From positions 868,001-932,000 of the forward strand of contig OZ251243.1 in assembly GCA_965240325.2 (NCBI GenBank): a stretch of DNA of 64,000 nucleotides, written 5' to 3'. The position numbers and the translations under genes were made by a program. Source of the stretch: Rebecca billardiae RCC1528. Lineage: Eukaryota > Haptophyta. Below the pieces are notes generated by a model. The model made no database searches and was not told the DNA's origin. It saw nothing but the letters and a program-made list of their open reading frames with translations. The first letter of the stretch is position 1. Each line of letters begins with the position of its first letter. This document shows, one piece after another, positions 1 to 10,900 of the stretch.

Positions 1-86
1 GCCCGCGGGTACGGCAGCGCGGCGGTGCCAAAATGTCTCACGGCCGTGAGCAGCATGGCCACCATGCCGGCGATGATGGGGGTCAT
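1..86 (-). CDS. N-terminus of an unknown gene (partial)
   Basis: An ATG at 86 on the minus strand opens a frame that stays open to the window edge for 28 codons. The peptide is hydrophobic at its start (MTPIIAGMVAMLLTAV) and could be a signal peptide or first membrane segment. It would be divergent from the YbaB gene at 185. So short a piece gives no family assignment, and it may not be coding. Confidence 0.25.
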   Translation of the reverse strand, partial: MTPIIAGMVAMLLTAVRHFGTAALPYPR

Positions 87-184
87 CAAAGCGATTGACG
101 AGACATAAGCAGCCGCCGCCGCCGCGCCGGGCGCGGCGGGTGCCACGCGTCGCGTACACGCGTCGTCATCTGCGTGCATTTGCA

Positions 185-706
185 ATGGCCGCTTCCGCTG
201 CTGCCGTCTTCCTCGCGCTCGTGCCGAGCTACGCGCCGGCCGCGTCGCGCCTCGGCGCCTCCGCGGTGCGCCACCCGATGGTGGTGCCCACCGCGTCGGT
301 CGCGATGCTGGGCAACCTTGGCGACTCGCTCAAGAAGGCGCAGGACATGATGAAGAACATTTCGCCCGAGAAGCTTAAGAAGGCGCAGGAGATGAGCATG
401 AAGATGCAGGATCTGCAGAAGGAACTCGCGGCGACCGAGATCGAGTGCAAGTCGGCGGATGGGAAGATCACCGTCCTCTACACCGGCCAGTCCGTCCCGC
501 TCTCGGTGAAGGTCGAGCCGGATGCGATGGAGGGCTCGGCAGAGCAGCTTTCCGAGCAGCTCAGCAACGCGCTCAAGCAGGCGTTCATCAACAGCCGAAA
601 GCACGCGGACAGCCGCATGATGGAGCTGTACGAGGAGGCGGGGCTCGGCGACCTGATTCGGGCGCAGCAGGCGGCCGCGGCGCAGCAGGGCGGGCAGTCG
701 GAGTAA
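185..706 (+). CDS. Plastid-targeted YbaB/EbfC family nucleoid-associated protein
   Basis: The C-terminal ~100 residues match the YbaB/EbfC family: a long helical segment after LGNLGDSLKKAQDMMK, then a beta segment (ITVLYTGQSVPLSVKVEPDA) and a helical end with HADSRMMELYEEAGLG. Bacterial and plastid members form small dimers that bind DNA and associate with the nucleoid. I place the start at the ATG at 185 because it begins a hydrophobic signal peptide (MAASAAAVFLALVPSYAPA) followed by a basic stretch, as expected for import into a complex plastid. An in-frame ATG at 95 would add 30 Arg/Pro-rich residues and bury the signal peptide. The gene is one exon of 173 aa, and the stop is TAA. Confidence 0.85.
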   Translation: MAASAAAVFLALVPSYAPAASRLGASAVRHPMVVPTASVAMLGNLGDSLKKAQDMMKNISPEKLKKAQEMSMKMQDLQKELAATEIECKSADGKITVLYTGQSVPLSVKVEPDAMEGSAEQLSEQLSNALKQAFINSRKHADSRMMELYEEAGLGDLIRAQQAAAAQQGGQSE

Positions 707-1549
707 TTCCTTGCCGTGGCCAGACGACGTCATGTACGCAGATGATGACTATGTGACAAGCAGACAGGCTGCGCGACTTCGAACTTGGGTGTCACTCGTC
801 AGCCCAGCAGTAGGGACAGTGTCGACGCGACGCGTATGCAGAAGTCTGCGTTGCGCGCACATTTTATCTTCATCGTTATTTATTGATGCAGGTTTAAATA
901 TTTATTTATTTATTTATTTATTTCCGAGTCGCGAATAGCAGCTATATACGGACTATCAGTCATCAGAGGCCTCTGGCTCTGAGCTAGGCGCCACTGGGGC
1001 ACTGTGGCGCGGCGCACTCCGGGCCCCGCGAGTCGCGGCAGACGCCGACGGCGAGTCGGCGACGGCGAACGGCGCGATCGACGCATCAGCGAGACTGAGT
1101 ACACAGTACTGACGCCACGGTGACTCACGCTGACGGCCCCCGGATTCTAGTAACATAATTAAATATATATATATATATATGATGATGATGATGCTGATGA
1201 TCGTCATCAGCATCATCAGTACAGTCGCGCGGCCCGCCGCCGGACGGGCCCCGGGCTAGGTGACCCGGTCGGTGCCTACAGGAGGGCATCAGTGATCACA
1301 TCCGGTCCGCGAGTGCTGACGTTGTCGTTGACGGTGCCGGCAGTGCGCATCATCAAACGCCACGGCGGTCCATGCGGGCACCGCCGCCGCGTGATGACGA
1401 CAGACGAGAGGACTGCGCGGACAGACGAGTGATGCCCAGCGCGGGTAGGGCCACGGGGCCCCACGTGAGTCCCTCCTCGAAGCGGCGTCGTGTGCGTACT
1501 GTGCGTAGCACAACTGCGACTGCGGCTCATCGTGTACGCTGGGGATTCG
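707..1549. other. Intergenic region with simple repeats and a hairpin
   Basis: No supportable gene lies between the convergent YbaB and CHORD genes. The region holds a (TTTA)n run at about 895-923, an (AT)n run at 1163-1180, a GAT-rich run and a perfect hairpin at 1187-1217. Open frames here show no family match. Confidence 0.6.
1187..1217. repeat. Perfect 14-bp inverted repeat (hairpin)
   Basis: GATGATGCTGATGA at 1187-1200 is followed by a TCG spacer and its exact reverse complement at 1204-1217. It directly follows AT and GAT microsatellites. It could be a transcript-end hairpin or the relic of a small element. Confidence 0.6.
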
Positions 1550-2608
1550 TCACTCGACAGGCTCGTGCGGCCCAGTCGCACATCCAGGCACGGAGATGAA
1601 GTCGTCGAAGTCCCATCGCGACTGGTTGCAGCACGGCCAGCGCTTGCCGCCGTCGTGAAACACCGGCGCCTGTGCGTGGTGCGTGCATGCCGAGGGCCCG
1701 TTCTCGTCGAGCCTGTAGTCGCGCTGGCACCCTGCAGGCGAGCGTGAGGACGGGCGCGTGCGCGAAGGATGTCCGGGCGCGCTCGTCACTCCGGGCACGG
1801 GGAGAGCGCACGCAGCGCGAGCGAGCGCCCGGACTCGCGGCACGACGCCGCTCGACGCGTGGGTGGCATGCGCGCGCGCACCGTAGTGGCGGCACCGTGC
1901 CATGCCAGGCGGGAGCTTGGGCGGCGCCTTTGGCTTGGGCGGCGGCGGCGCGGCGGGCGAGATATCCGGCGCGGCGGAGGGCTTTGGAGCTGCCTGCGCT
2001 TGCATCAAGCGCTCGGCGACGCGGGCCGCCTGCTCCTTGACGCTCTCATCCGCCTCCGCCGTCGCGGCGGGCGGCGTTGTCGAGTGCCGGCCGCGCGCGC
2101 AGCCTGGCACGGCGAAGAGGGCGTCGAAGTCGTACACCTTCTGCTCCTCGCAGCACGACCACCACTTGCGCGTGTCGTGGAAGACCGGGGCGCCGACGTG
2201 GTGGCAGCACGCGTCGTCGGCGTTCTCCTCCTCGCGGAACTTCTTCTGGCAGCCATAGTTCTTGCACGTTGGGAGCGCCGCGCCCGCGCCTGTGCCGTCG
2301 GTTCCGGCCGTGCTCGAGAGCGGCACGAGCCACACCTCCTGGCGCTCGGTGAAGACCTCGCCCATGATCGCGTCACCAGCGAGAACCTTCCACGGCGAGC
2401 GCGCGAACGGCGAGACGTCCTTGATGCACAGCTGCCACTCGGCCCGCTCGAGCGGGGCGTCTGCATGCTTCTTGTTGTACGTCGAGACGTACGTGTCCAG
2501 CAGCTTGTCGGACGGCAGCTGCAGCCACTTGGCGGGCAGCGTGATTGCGAGCTGGTACCGCGCACGGCCCGCCGCTTCGTCCTCGCGGATGTCGACGAAG
2601 ACCTTCAT
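1550..2608 (-). CDS. CHORD-domain protein
   Basis: There are two exons on the minus strand, 1882-2608 and 1550-1731, giving 302 aa. The first CHORD zinc-binding domain (about residues 115-175) shows CKNYGCQKKF, CCHH, WSCC and PGCARGRH. The second starts CRHYG, is interrupted by an intron, and continues CQRDY, CTHH, WPCC, PGCATGPH to the C-terminus. CHORD proteins such as plant RAR1 and animal CHORDC1 are Hsp90 co-chaperones. This one has no CS domain; in its place are about 105 N-terminal residues (KWLQLPSDKLLDTYV, NKKHADAPL) that I do not recognise. The 150-nt intron (1732-1881, GTGCGC...CTGCAG) is a multiple of three with no in-frame stop, so it could be mistaken for coding sequence. Confidence 0.9.
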   Translation of the reverse strand: MKVFVDIREDEAAGRARYQLAITLPAKWLQLPSDKLLDTYVSTYNKKHADAPLERAEWQLCIKDVSPFARSPWKVLAGDAIMGEVFTERQEVWLVPLSSTAGTDGTGAGAALPTCKNYGCQKKFREEENADDACCHHVGAPVFHDTRKWWSCCEEQKVYDFDALFAVPGCARGRHSTTPPAATAEADESVKEQAARVAERLMQAQAAPKPSAAPDISPAAPPPPKPKAPPKLPPGMARCRHYGARAHATHASSGVVPRVRALARAACALPVPGVTSAPGHPSRTRPSSRSPAGCQRDYRLDENGPSACTHHAQAPVFHDGGKRWPCCNQSRWDFDDFISVPGCATGPHEPVE

Positions 2609-2931
2609 CGCGCCCGCGCCGTCCCGTCGTCGTCGCGCGGCAGTTGTGGCGCCGTCGCCACCGTGCGCGGTCTGGGCGCGAGATCAGAATTGCCAGAATG
2701 GCGCCTCCCTGCTGCCCTGGTCCCCTTGCCCGGCCGGCCCGGACTCCTGACGGGAACCAGTGGGAGCTCGTCAGGACTTCTACGACGAAACTCCTCAAAC
2801 TCGCTCGTGTATTTAAAAAATCGGACGTCATTCGCCGTGGCCGTGGCCGGCCAGCCCTCGCGAGTTCACGGCCGACCCGAGCCACCAGGGCGACGGCGCG
2901 AGGGACAACGCAGCCAGACGGCGACGGCGTG
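2609..2931. promoter_or_regulatory. Bidirectional promoter region, CHORD / Rieske oxygenase
   Basis: These 323 bp separate the divergent start codons at 2608 and 2932. An AT-rich TATA-like stretch (GTATTTAAAAAATC) lies near 2810-2822 in otherwise GC-rich DNA. No transcription start can be read directly. Confidence 0.45.
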
Positions 2932-4643
2932 ATGAGGTATCGGCTCGCTTGCGTGGCGTTCGCTTGCTCTCTCCTGCTGCCCGAGGCCAGCAGCTTCTGC
3001 ATGCAACGCGTGCACCATGTGAAGCGCGGGCGCGCGGGCTTGATTGTGGCCGGGCTCAGCCCCGCGACGCTCGCCAAGCCGACGCTGCCGTACGACTGGA
3101 CGCGCCAGTGGTACGCGGTGGACTTTGTGAAGAATGTACCGTCCACTCCCGATCCGATGCCGTATGCCGTCTTCGGGCACAGCCTCGTGCTCTGGCGTGA
3201 CGAGACCGGCACGATACGCGCGCTTGAGGACCGCTGCCCACACCGCGCGGCGCGGCTCTCGGAGGGCCAGGTGCGCGACGGGAGGATCGAGTGCAGCTAC
3301 CACGGCTGGCAGGTGCGTGCGTGCGCAAGAGCTCCCGGCGTAGACGTTCACGCCCCCTGTCCGTCCGGCGGCGCGTGGCCGTGGTCGCCACGAAGGACAC
3401 TCAGCGATGATGCGCTAACTCACGCGCATGCGCCGCGCGCCCGCGTGCGCGCGCCCCTTCGCCTGAGCAGTTCGACGGCACAGGCACGTGCGTGCGGATA
3501 CCGCAGCTGGAGGCGAACGCGAAGATGCCCGCGAAGGCGTGCGTGACGCGGTACCCCGTGGCCGAGCGCGAGGGCGTCGTCTGGGTCTGGATGAGCCCGG
3601 AGACTCCGGCGGCGGAGCTGCCGCCGCCGCCGTGCAGCGTCGACGACCTCGACGCGAACGGATCCGAGTTTCTGGTCTACGACTTCCTGTACGAGCTGCC
3701 GTACGACGCGTCGTTCCTGGTGGAGAACCTGCTGGACTACGCGCACATCGACATCAGCCACGACCGCACGCCCGGCGGCGGCTTCCGCGAGAACGCGCAG
3801 CCGTTCGACTTTGAGGTGGACGAGCCGCTCGGCGCGAAGGGCTTCTCCGGAAGGTACCGGAAGGCGGGGCTGGACAAGGAGGGCGGGAAGAAGCCGTGGG
3901 TGGAGGTGCTGTTCGAGGCGCCGGGGATCGTGCGCAACCGGAGCGAGCGGGGCAGCTTCGTCTTCTCCGCCGCGCTCCACTGCATGCCCGTCGCGCCGGG
4001 CCGCTCCCGCCTCCTCTTCCGCGTTGCGACGCGCGGGCTGCCGCGTGTCGCTCGCTGGCTGTACCGGCTCCGCCCTGGCTGGCTGCGCCACCTCAACAGC
4101 TGCAAGATCCTCGAGCAGGACGTGGGGCTGATCGCGACGCAGGAGGACGTGCTCTCGGCGTCGAAGCGGCCGCTGCGCGACGAGTTCCTACCGCTCCGCT
4201 CGAGCGACGCGCTCGTCGTCGCGTACCGGCGCTGGCTGGACGCGGTGGGCGAGGGCATGCCCTGGGCGGTTGGGTGGGGCAAGCGCGTCGGCCCCGCCCT
4301 CGCCAAGGCGGCCCCCGAGGCGTCGGCGCGTGCGCCCGCGCCTGGGCTGGACCGCTCGCACCGCGCCGTGGCCGAGGGGCGGTACACACGCCACGTCTTG
4401 CACTCGCGCACCTCGCGAGAGGCGCTGGGCAACGTGCGGCGCACCAAGCAAGCGCTCGCCGTCGCGGGCGTGTGCGCCGCGCTCGTGAGCGCGGCGGCTG
4501 CGCCAGGCGGCGCGGCCGTCGGCGCGGCGTGCGTGGCCGCGGCGGGGCTGGGTGGCAGCGCCGCCGCGTCACGGCTGGAGCGGTGTTTCTACGAGAGCTT
4601 TGACCGCAGGACGCAGCTGCGCGAGCGCGGGCGAGCCTACTGA
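2932..4643 (+). CDS. Plastid Rieske oxygenase, pheophorbide a oxygenase-like
   Basis: Two exons, 2932-3312 and 3471-4643, give 517 aa. The intron of 158 nt (GTGCGT...GAGCAG) falls inside the Rieske motif, directly after CSYHGWQ; the next exon opens FDGTGTC. The [2Fe-2S] ligands are C102/H104 (CPHRA) and C121/H124 (CSYHG). The mononuclear iron site is N213, D216, H219, H224 (NLLDYAHIDISH). This order is that of the PAO/TIC55/CAO family, which acts in chlorophyll breakdown and related plastid oxidations. The leader MRYRLACVAFACSLLLPEASSF fits a signal peptide with a Phe at the cleavage point, as in complex-plastid targeting. A hydrophobic Ala/Gly-rich segment near the C-terminus may anchor it in a membrane. 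I did not find the C-terminal CxxC typical of plant PAO and TIC55, so the exact substrate is open. Confidence 0.9.
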
Positions 4644-4994
4644 GTGCGGGAGGATCGTGACTACAGAGTACAGTCGTGGCATCATCAGCATGTCCATGAT
4701 GATCATCATCAGCGCACCGCCCCATCGAACGATCGAACCGGCGGCTGCCGCGAGCTGGCCAGGGTCTGCTGCTTATAGAGCCTTAGACGACGACTTATTA
4801 TAGTAGACAGTAGTGCCGCCGGGAGGCCGGTCCGAGGCTCCGAGGACCGAGTCGCTGTCAGACCGAGCGCCCCGCGTTAACCGACAGTACCGAGCCGCGT
4901 AGTATGTATATAACTCGACTCCGACTCAAACTCGAGGGCCCGTGCCGACTCAGACCGTGGCGACGACACATTTTCTGATAGACTGATTACCATA
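4644..4994. other. Intergenic region between convergent genes
   Basis: These 351 bp separate the ends of the Rieske and ARM-repeat genes. They contain short CAT/ATG-rich palindromic strings (near 4680-4715) and GAC/GAG-rich low-complexity sequence. I see no gene. Confidence 0.5.
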
Positions 4995-7900
4995 TTAGAG
5001 GTCGATGAGGGAGCCGATGAGATCAGGCACAGGTGCTGCCGGTGGCGGCGCCGGTTGCGGCTGTGGCAGCGAGGCCCCCGGCTGCTGCATGGGCTGCGGA
5101 GCAGCGTAGGCTTGCTGCGCGGGCGGCGGCTGCATCGGCTGCTGCGGCGGGGGCTGCTGCATGGCGCCGGTGTCGTATTGCGTGCCCTGAGGAGCGTACG
5201 CATACTGCTGCTGCTGCGGCGGCTGCTGCTGCGTCATCGGCTGCTGCGGCGGCGGCTGCTGCTGCGGCGGCGGCATCGGCTGCTGCGGCGGCGGCTGCTG
5301 CTGCGGCGGCGGCATCGGCTGCTGCGGCGGCTGCTGCTGCTGCGGCGGCGGCATCGGCTGCTGCTGCTGCTGCGGCGGCAGCGGCGGCGGCTGCGGCTGG
5401 CTGGACGCATACGAAAGCGAGGAGATGTCGGAGGACTGGCTCATCGTCTGAGGGATGTGTGAGGAGGGCTGCGGCGAGGGCTGTTGCGGCGGCGGCAGCT
5501 GCTGCTGCGGCTGGGGCGGCTGCGGCTGCTGCGGCGGCGGCTGCGGCTGCTGCGGCGGCGACGGCTGCGGCGACGGCTGCTGCGGCGGCGGCAGCTGCTG
5601 CTGCGGCTGTGCGTACTGGGGCGCCATCGGCGGCGGCAGCGGCTGCTGCGGCTGCGCCGCCTGTGCCGGCGGAGGCGGCGCCTGCGCGTATGCCGCTGGC
5701 GGAGGCGTCACGTGCTGCGCGCCGTGCGGTGGTGGCGCGGGTGAAGCGTAGCCGGTGTAAGCGGCCTGCTGCTGCTGCTGCTGCTGCAGTGGCAGCGGCT
5801 GATACTGCTGCGGCGGCGGCGGCTGCTGCTGCTGCGGCGGCGGCGGCTGCGGCGGCGGCGCCGCCGCCGCCGCATACTGCTGCTGCTGCTGCGGCTGCGG
5901 CGGCTGCTGCGTGCTCGGGTGCCGCGTGCCCACGGACGCGCCTGCGCCGAGCAGCGCGCGCGCGCGCTGCGCGGCAAAGCGCGTGTGCGCGTCGAGCGAC
6001 GCGTCCACCGCGAGCTCGTGCACTTTCTCGGAAACGTCCTCGGCGATGCGACCGTGCAGCGCGGCCGCGCGGTGCGGCGACAGCAGCAGCACTTGCAGCG
6101 CGCCGAGCGCGTGCGGCGTGAGCGTCGGCTCAGCCTCGCGGCAGCGGAGCGCGGCGAGCAGCGCGGGCGCGAGCGCGCTCGCCACGTGCTCGGAGAGCGA
6201 GGCCACGCCGTGCATCGACGCTGCCTGCGCGAGCACCCAAAGTGCGCACGCCGCGGCGCGCGCGCCGCCGCCCGCCGGCCGTGTTGTGCCAGCCTTGGCC
6301 GCCTCGGCGAGCGCGAGCTGCGCCGCGGGCCCGACGGCATCCGGCCCGAGCGCCGCCATGGCTGAGGCGAGTGCGAGCGATGCTTCGGTCTGCAGGGCGC
6401 AGCTCTGCGCGCGCACGCAGCGCGCGAGCAGCCCGGCCGCGCCCTCGGCGCCGAACTGCGCCGCGCCGGCCTCGCACAGTGAGAGAGTGCCTATGGCGCG
6501 CGCGGCCGCGGCCGCGAGCTCGGCGTCCACCGGCGGCGGCGCGTCGAGCGTCGCGCCGAGCACGGCGCACAGCGGTGCGCACACGCCCGCCTCGGCGATC
6601 AGCTCCGTCACGCCCGCGCCGCCCGCGCTGCAGAGGTCCGCGAGCAGCTCCGCCGCTTCGATCAGAACGAGCTCGTCGAGCGCGCGCGGCGCGGCGCGGA
6701 GCGCGGCCGCGCCTTCGGCCGAGCCGGCGGCGGCGGCGGGTGGCGGCGCGCGCAGGGCAGCAGGCATCTTGAGCGCTGACGAGCGCTGCGCGCCACTCGC
6801 GCCGCCGCGCGCCGAGCCGCCGCCACCCGCCGAGCCGCCGCCGCCACCGCCGCCGCCCGCCGCGTGCGCGGGCAGCTGCGAAAGAGCGTGCCGTAGCGCC
6901 GCCGCCGCGTGCGGCTCAGCAACCGCCTGCGCCAGCTGCAGCGCGGCGGTCTGCGAGCCGCGCGCGCCGGCCGCGCCGCACATGGCGCGCAGCGCGCGCA
7001 GCGCGGCGAGCGCGCAGCGCGGCTCGCCGCCGCTGAGCAGCTCCACCACCGTCACGAGCGCGCCGTCGCGCAGCATCGACTCCCGAAACCGCCCGTCCGC
7101 GCACAGAGAGCCGAGCACCGCCGCCGCCGCCGCCTGGACGTCCAGGTCCTCGTGCTGCAGCAGCGCGACGAGCGAGAGGTGCCAGCCGGCGGCGAGGAAG
7201 TGGGCGGCGAGCGAGGGCGGCGGGGAGAGCTTGGCGAGCGCGAGGACGGCGCACTCCTGCGCCGGACGGCGGCGGCGGCGCGTGGGTGCGGCTGAGTGGG
7301 CGCGCGCGCGCGCCGTGCGGGGCGGGGCGCCGTGCGCGTGTGCTCGCGCACAAAAGGCGCGGCGCGTGCACAGCGTGGTTGGGTGTGTGCGCGTGCGCGG
7401 CGCGCGCTCGGCCGCACCTGCGTCGGCGCGTCGGGCGACGGCAGCAGCTCCGCCAGCTTGGGCACCACGCCCACCGCGCACAGAGCCTCGTTGTTTGCCT
7501 GCCGACGCCGACGGCGGCGGCGACGCGCGCAGCGTAACAGGCAGGGCAGGCGCGGGCGGAGAGCGGTGAGCGGGCAGGAGGGTGCGTGCGTCGAGTCGCG
7601 CGGCGAGCGAGCCGCTGCTGGCCGGAGTGCGGAGGCAGCGGCTGGCAGCGCGGCGCGGCCGAGCGCGGCGGCGGCGGCGGCGGCGCACCTCGCTCATGGC
7701 AAGGTTAGCGACGGCGCGCGCGGCGTTGCAAACAAGCGGCGGGTGCGGGTCACTCAGACACTCGACGAGGGGCGACCTGCAGCGCGTGGGTGAGCCGGGC
7801 GGCGCGCGCGGCGCGGCGCGAACCGCGCGCGCGGCGGAGGCGCGGCCGATGTCAGCGGTGCGCGGCGGAGAGCGGGGCGGGCGGGCGCTGCGGGGCATGC

Positions 7901-10900
7901 GCGGCGCACGACCGCACGGCGCGCGCGCGCGCGGGCGCGCACATCGTGATCCGCAGGGTGTCGCAGTACCGCGGGTCAGCGGCGAAATGCGCGAGCGTGC
8001 CGACGAGCGCAGCGCGCCCGTCCGGCTGCGCTGCGCCGTCCGAGCCCGCGGGCACCGTCAGCAGCCGAATCAGCTGCCCAACGATCCCCATGGAATAAAG
8101 GACCTCGCGCGCGGCCTCCTCCTCGGCAAAGGCGAGTACCGCCTCCGCCGCGCGCGTCTGCGTGCTCGGGTTCTCCGACGACAGAATCCCCACAATGGAC
8201 GAGACCGAGGAGACGTCCGAGAGCAGCGCGCGCCGGTGCGTCGGGTCGGACGCGAGATTTGCAATCTCGCGGCTCACCTCTTGCTGCACCGCGTCTGTGC
8301 CCACGTTGAGCGCGACGAGGAGCGCGGCGAAGCCGCCCATGTTGTACACCTGTCGCCACTGCCCGCGCACGACGTTGGCCAGCGCGAGCGTCGCGCGCCG
8401 CTTCGAGTCCGGCTCGCCCGTCCCCAGCAGCATCCGCGTGAGGGAGGTGATGGCCCCCGTCGCCTCGACGGCGCGCGCGGCCGCGTCGTCTTGGCCAGAG
8501 AGGATGCCGAGCGCGTACACGGCGTTCATCTGCACGTCGAGGGTGGGAGAGTGGAGGAGCGCGGCGAGCAGCTTGGTCGCGTCCGCCGCGCCCACCGCCT
8601 GCGCGAACGGCGCGCACTGCGCCAGCTGGCCGATCAGCAGCGCCGCCTGCGCCTGCAGCCCCGTGTCCCGGTGGTTCAGCAGCGTCACTAGACCGAGCGC
8701 ACCGCCGACTTGCAGCAGCTGCGTGCCCGCATCCGACGGGTCGGCGGCGCCGATGTTGCACAGCGCGGCGAGCAGCATGTGCAGCGTCGCGTCGTCCGCC
8801 CCGAACAGCAGCTCGCCGAGCCGCATCGGCACGCCCGCCGCCGCGAGCGCCGGGATCCCGGACTCGACGAAGGAGAGGTTGGCCACAGCCGAGAGCGCGC
8901 AGCGCGCCACGTCCGGCGAGCGATGCGAGAGCTGCGTGGCGAGGGCGTGCGAGACGCCGAGCTCGGCGAGGGTGCCGCGGAAGCGCTCGTCGCTCGCGAA
9001 GTGCGCCACCGCCTGCACCGCCGCGCCGGCCAGCTCGGGGTCCGCGCCCAGCAGCGCCACCAGCTGCGGCAGCGCGCCCTGGGCAAACAGCGTCTCGCGC
9101 GCGCGCGCGTCGTTGGCGATGCCGGCGATCGCGATGGCGGCCTGCGACTGCATCACGCCGCCGGAGCGGCGGAGCAGCGAGACGAGGTGCTTCGACGCGG
9201 AGGGGTCGTGCAGCAGCAGCGAGTTGATCGCGCCCGAGCGCGCGAGGTTCGAGAACGCCAGCTCCGCCTCCGAGCGCACCGCCGCCGAGCGGTGCGACAG
9301 CAGCTGCAGCAACGGGCTCAGACAGTTGTTGTCGATGATCGACGACACGTGCTGCGCGGACGCGGACATCTGCGCGATCGTGCTGACCGCCTGCAGCGCG
9401 GTCTGCTCGTCCGGGCTGAGGAGCGACTCGGAGAGCAGCACCACGCCGCCCGACTCGCGCAGCGAGTCCGTCGCCGCCGAGTCGCCCGCGGAGAGCTCGG
9501 ACACCGCGCGCATTGCCGCTGAGCGCAGCGCCGAGTCTGGCGACGACATGAGTTGCGTGAGCGCCGGCACGCCGCTCGACTCGCGCACCGCGGCCTGGAC
9601 GCGCTTGAGCGCGCCGCCGCCCGCGCCGCCGAGCGCGAGCAGCAGCTGGATCGCCTCGGTCAGGAACTCCGCCGGCAGCTGCGTCTGACCCAGCACCTGC
9701 GCGAGCGGCGCGGCCGCGCCCGCGTCGACGAGTGCCGACGCGCAGCGCGAGGATCGCGCGAGCTCTCTCGCGAGGCCGAGGCCGGCGTCGCGCGTCTGCG
9801 CGTTGCGCGAGCGCAGCAGGCCGACGACGTGGGCGAGCCCGCCGCTCTCCGCCGCCTGCGTCCGCGCGTCCGCGTCCACCGCGGCGATGATGCTCAGCAG
9901 CGCCGCCGCCTCCTCCTGCGTCGCCGCGCTCGGCGACGCGAGCGCGGGCGCCAGCACAAACGCCGCGCCCGCGCGCGCCACCTCGCGCGCCGCGCTCTCG
10001 TCGTCGGCGCACAGCCGCGTGAGCGCGCCGCACACCCACTCGAGCTGCGCGTCCGGGCACGACTGCTCCATCAGCACCTCCGAGAGCGCCGCGGTCGCGC
10101 CGAGGGAGACGGCGGCGCGGCGCAGAGAGTCGTGGTCGAGCAGCAGCGCGACGGCTCGACACGCGTGCGTGCGAGCCTCGGTGGACGCGCGGCGCGACTG
10201 CACGAGCGCGAGGGCGGGCTGCATCAGCGAGGGCTCGGTCTGCGCCAGCGCGGGCAGGTACGCCTCGTAGTGCGCCATCGCCGCGAGCAGCTTCACCGCC
10301 GCGCCCTGCACGTGCACCGGCGAGCCCGAGCCGAGCAGCTCGGCGAGGCGCTGCAGGGCGCTCAGAGTCTTGACGCTCTGGATGAGCGCGGGCGCGGCGA
10401 ACTGCGGGTCGAAGGCGGCCCACTCGGCGAGCGCCTTGAGGCCCTGCTGCTGCGCCGTCGGCTCCTTGTCGCGCAGCCGGCTCACCTCCTTGCTCAGGCA
10501 CACCGGATCCCCCGCCTCGAGCTGCGCATGGCACGTGTCGCACACGCGCACCGCCTCTTTGAAGCCGAGCGCCGGGATGGCGATGCGCTTCGAGCACACG
10601 GCGGTGACGAAGCACTGCCCGCTGCGCGCGCGGCGTGGCGGCGGGCGCGCGAGGGCGGGAGCGGGCGATCAGCCCCCGCGCGCGCCAGCGAGGGCGGGAC
10701 GCGCCGAGCGTGGGGCGAGGGACGGCGCGGGCCGCGCCGCGGCCGAGCGGAGAGCGCGGCCCGGCGCGTGGCGCACACACCAGTAGCGGCAGTGGTGGCG
10801 GCGGTTGGTGAGCGTGAACTTGGTGCCCGTGAGGAAGCACGCCACCGCGTCCTTGTTCGACACCCACTCGTGCGCGCGCAGCATCTCGCCGTCGTCATCG

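Noticed and set aside
5033-6121. Long plus-strand frames of poly-Ala, poly-Leu or Cys/Gly composition opposite the ARM gene.
   Set aside because: They are antisense readings of CAG/CCG codon repeats in the real gene.
7300-7900. Continuous reading through 4995-7898 as a single exon of the ARM protein.
   Set aside because: Arg/Ala-rich interludes interrupt ARM helices, and GTGCG...CAG introns at 7257-7417, 7499-7688 and 7777-7942 restore the repeat pattern.
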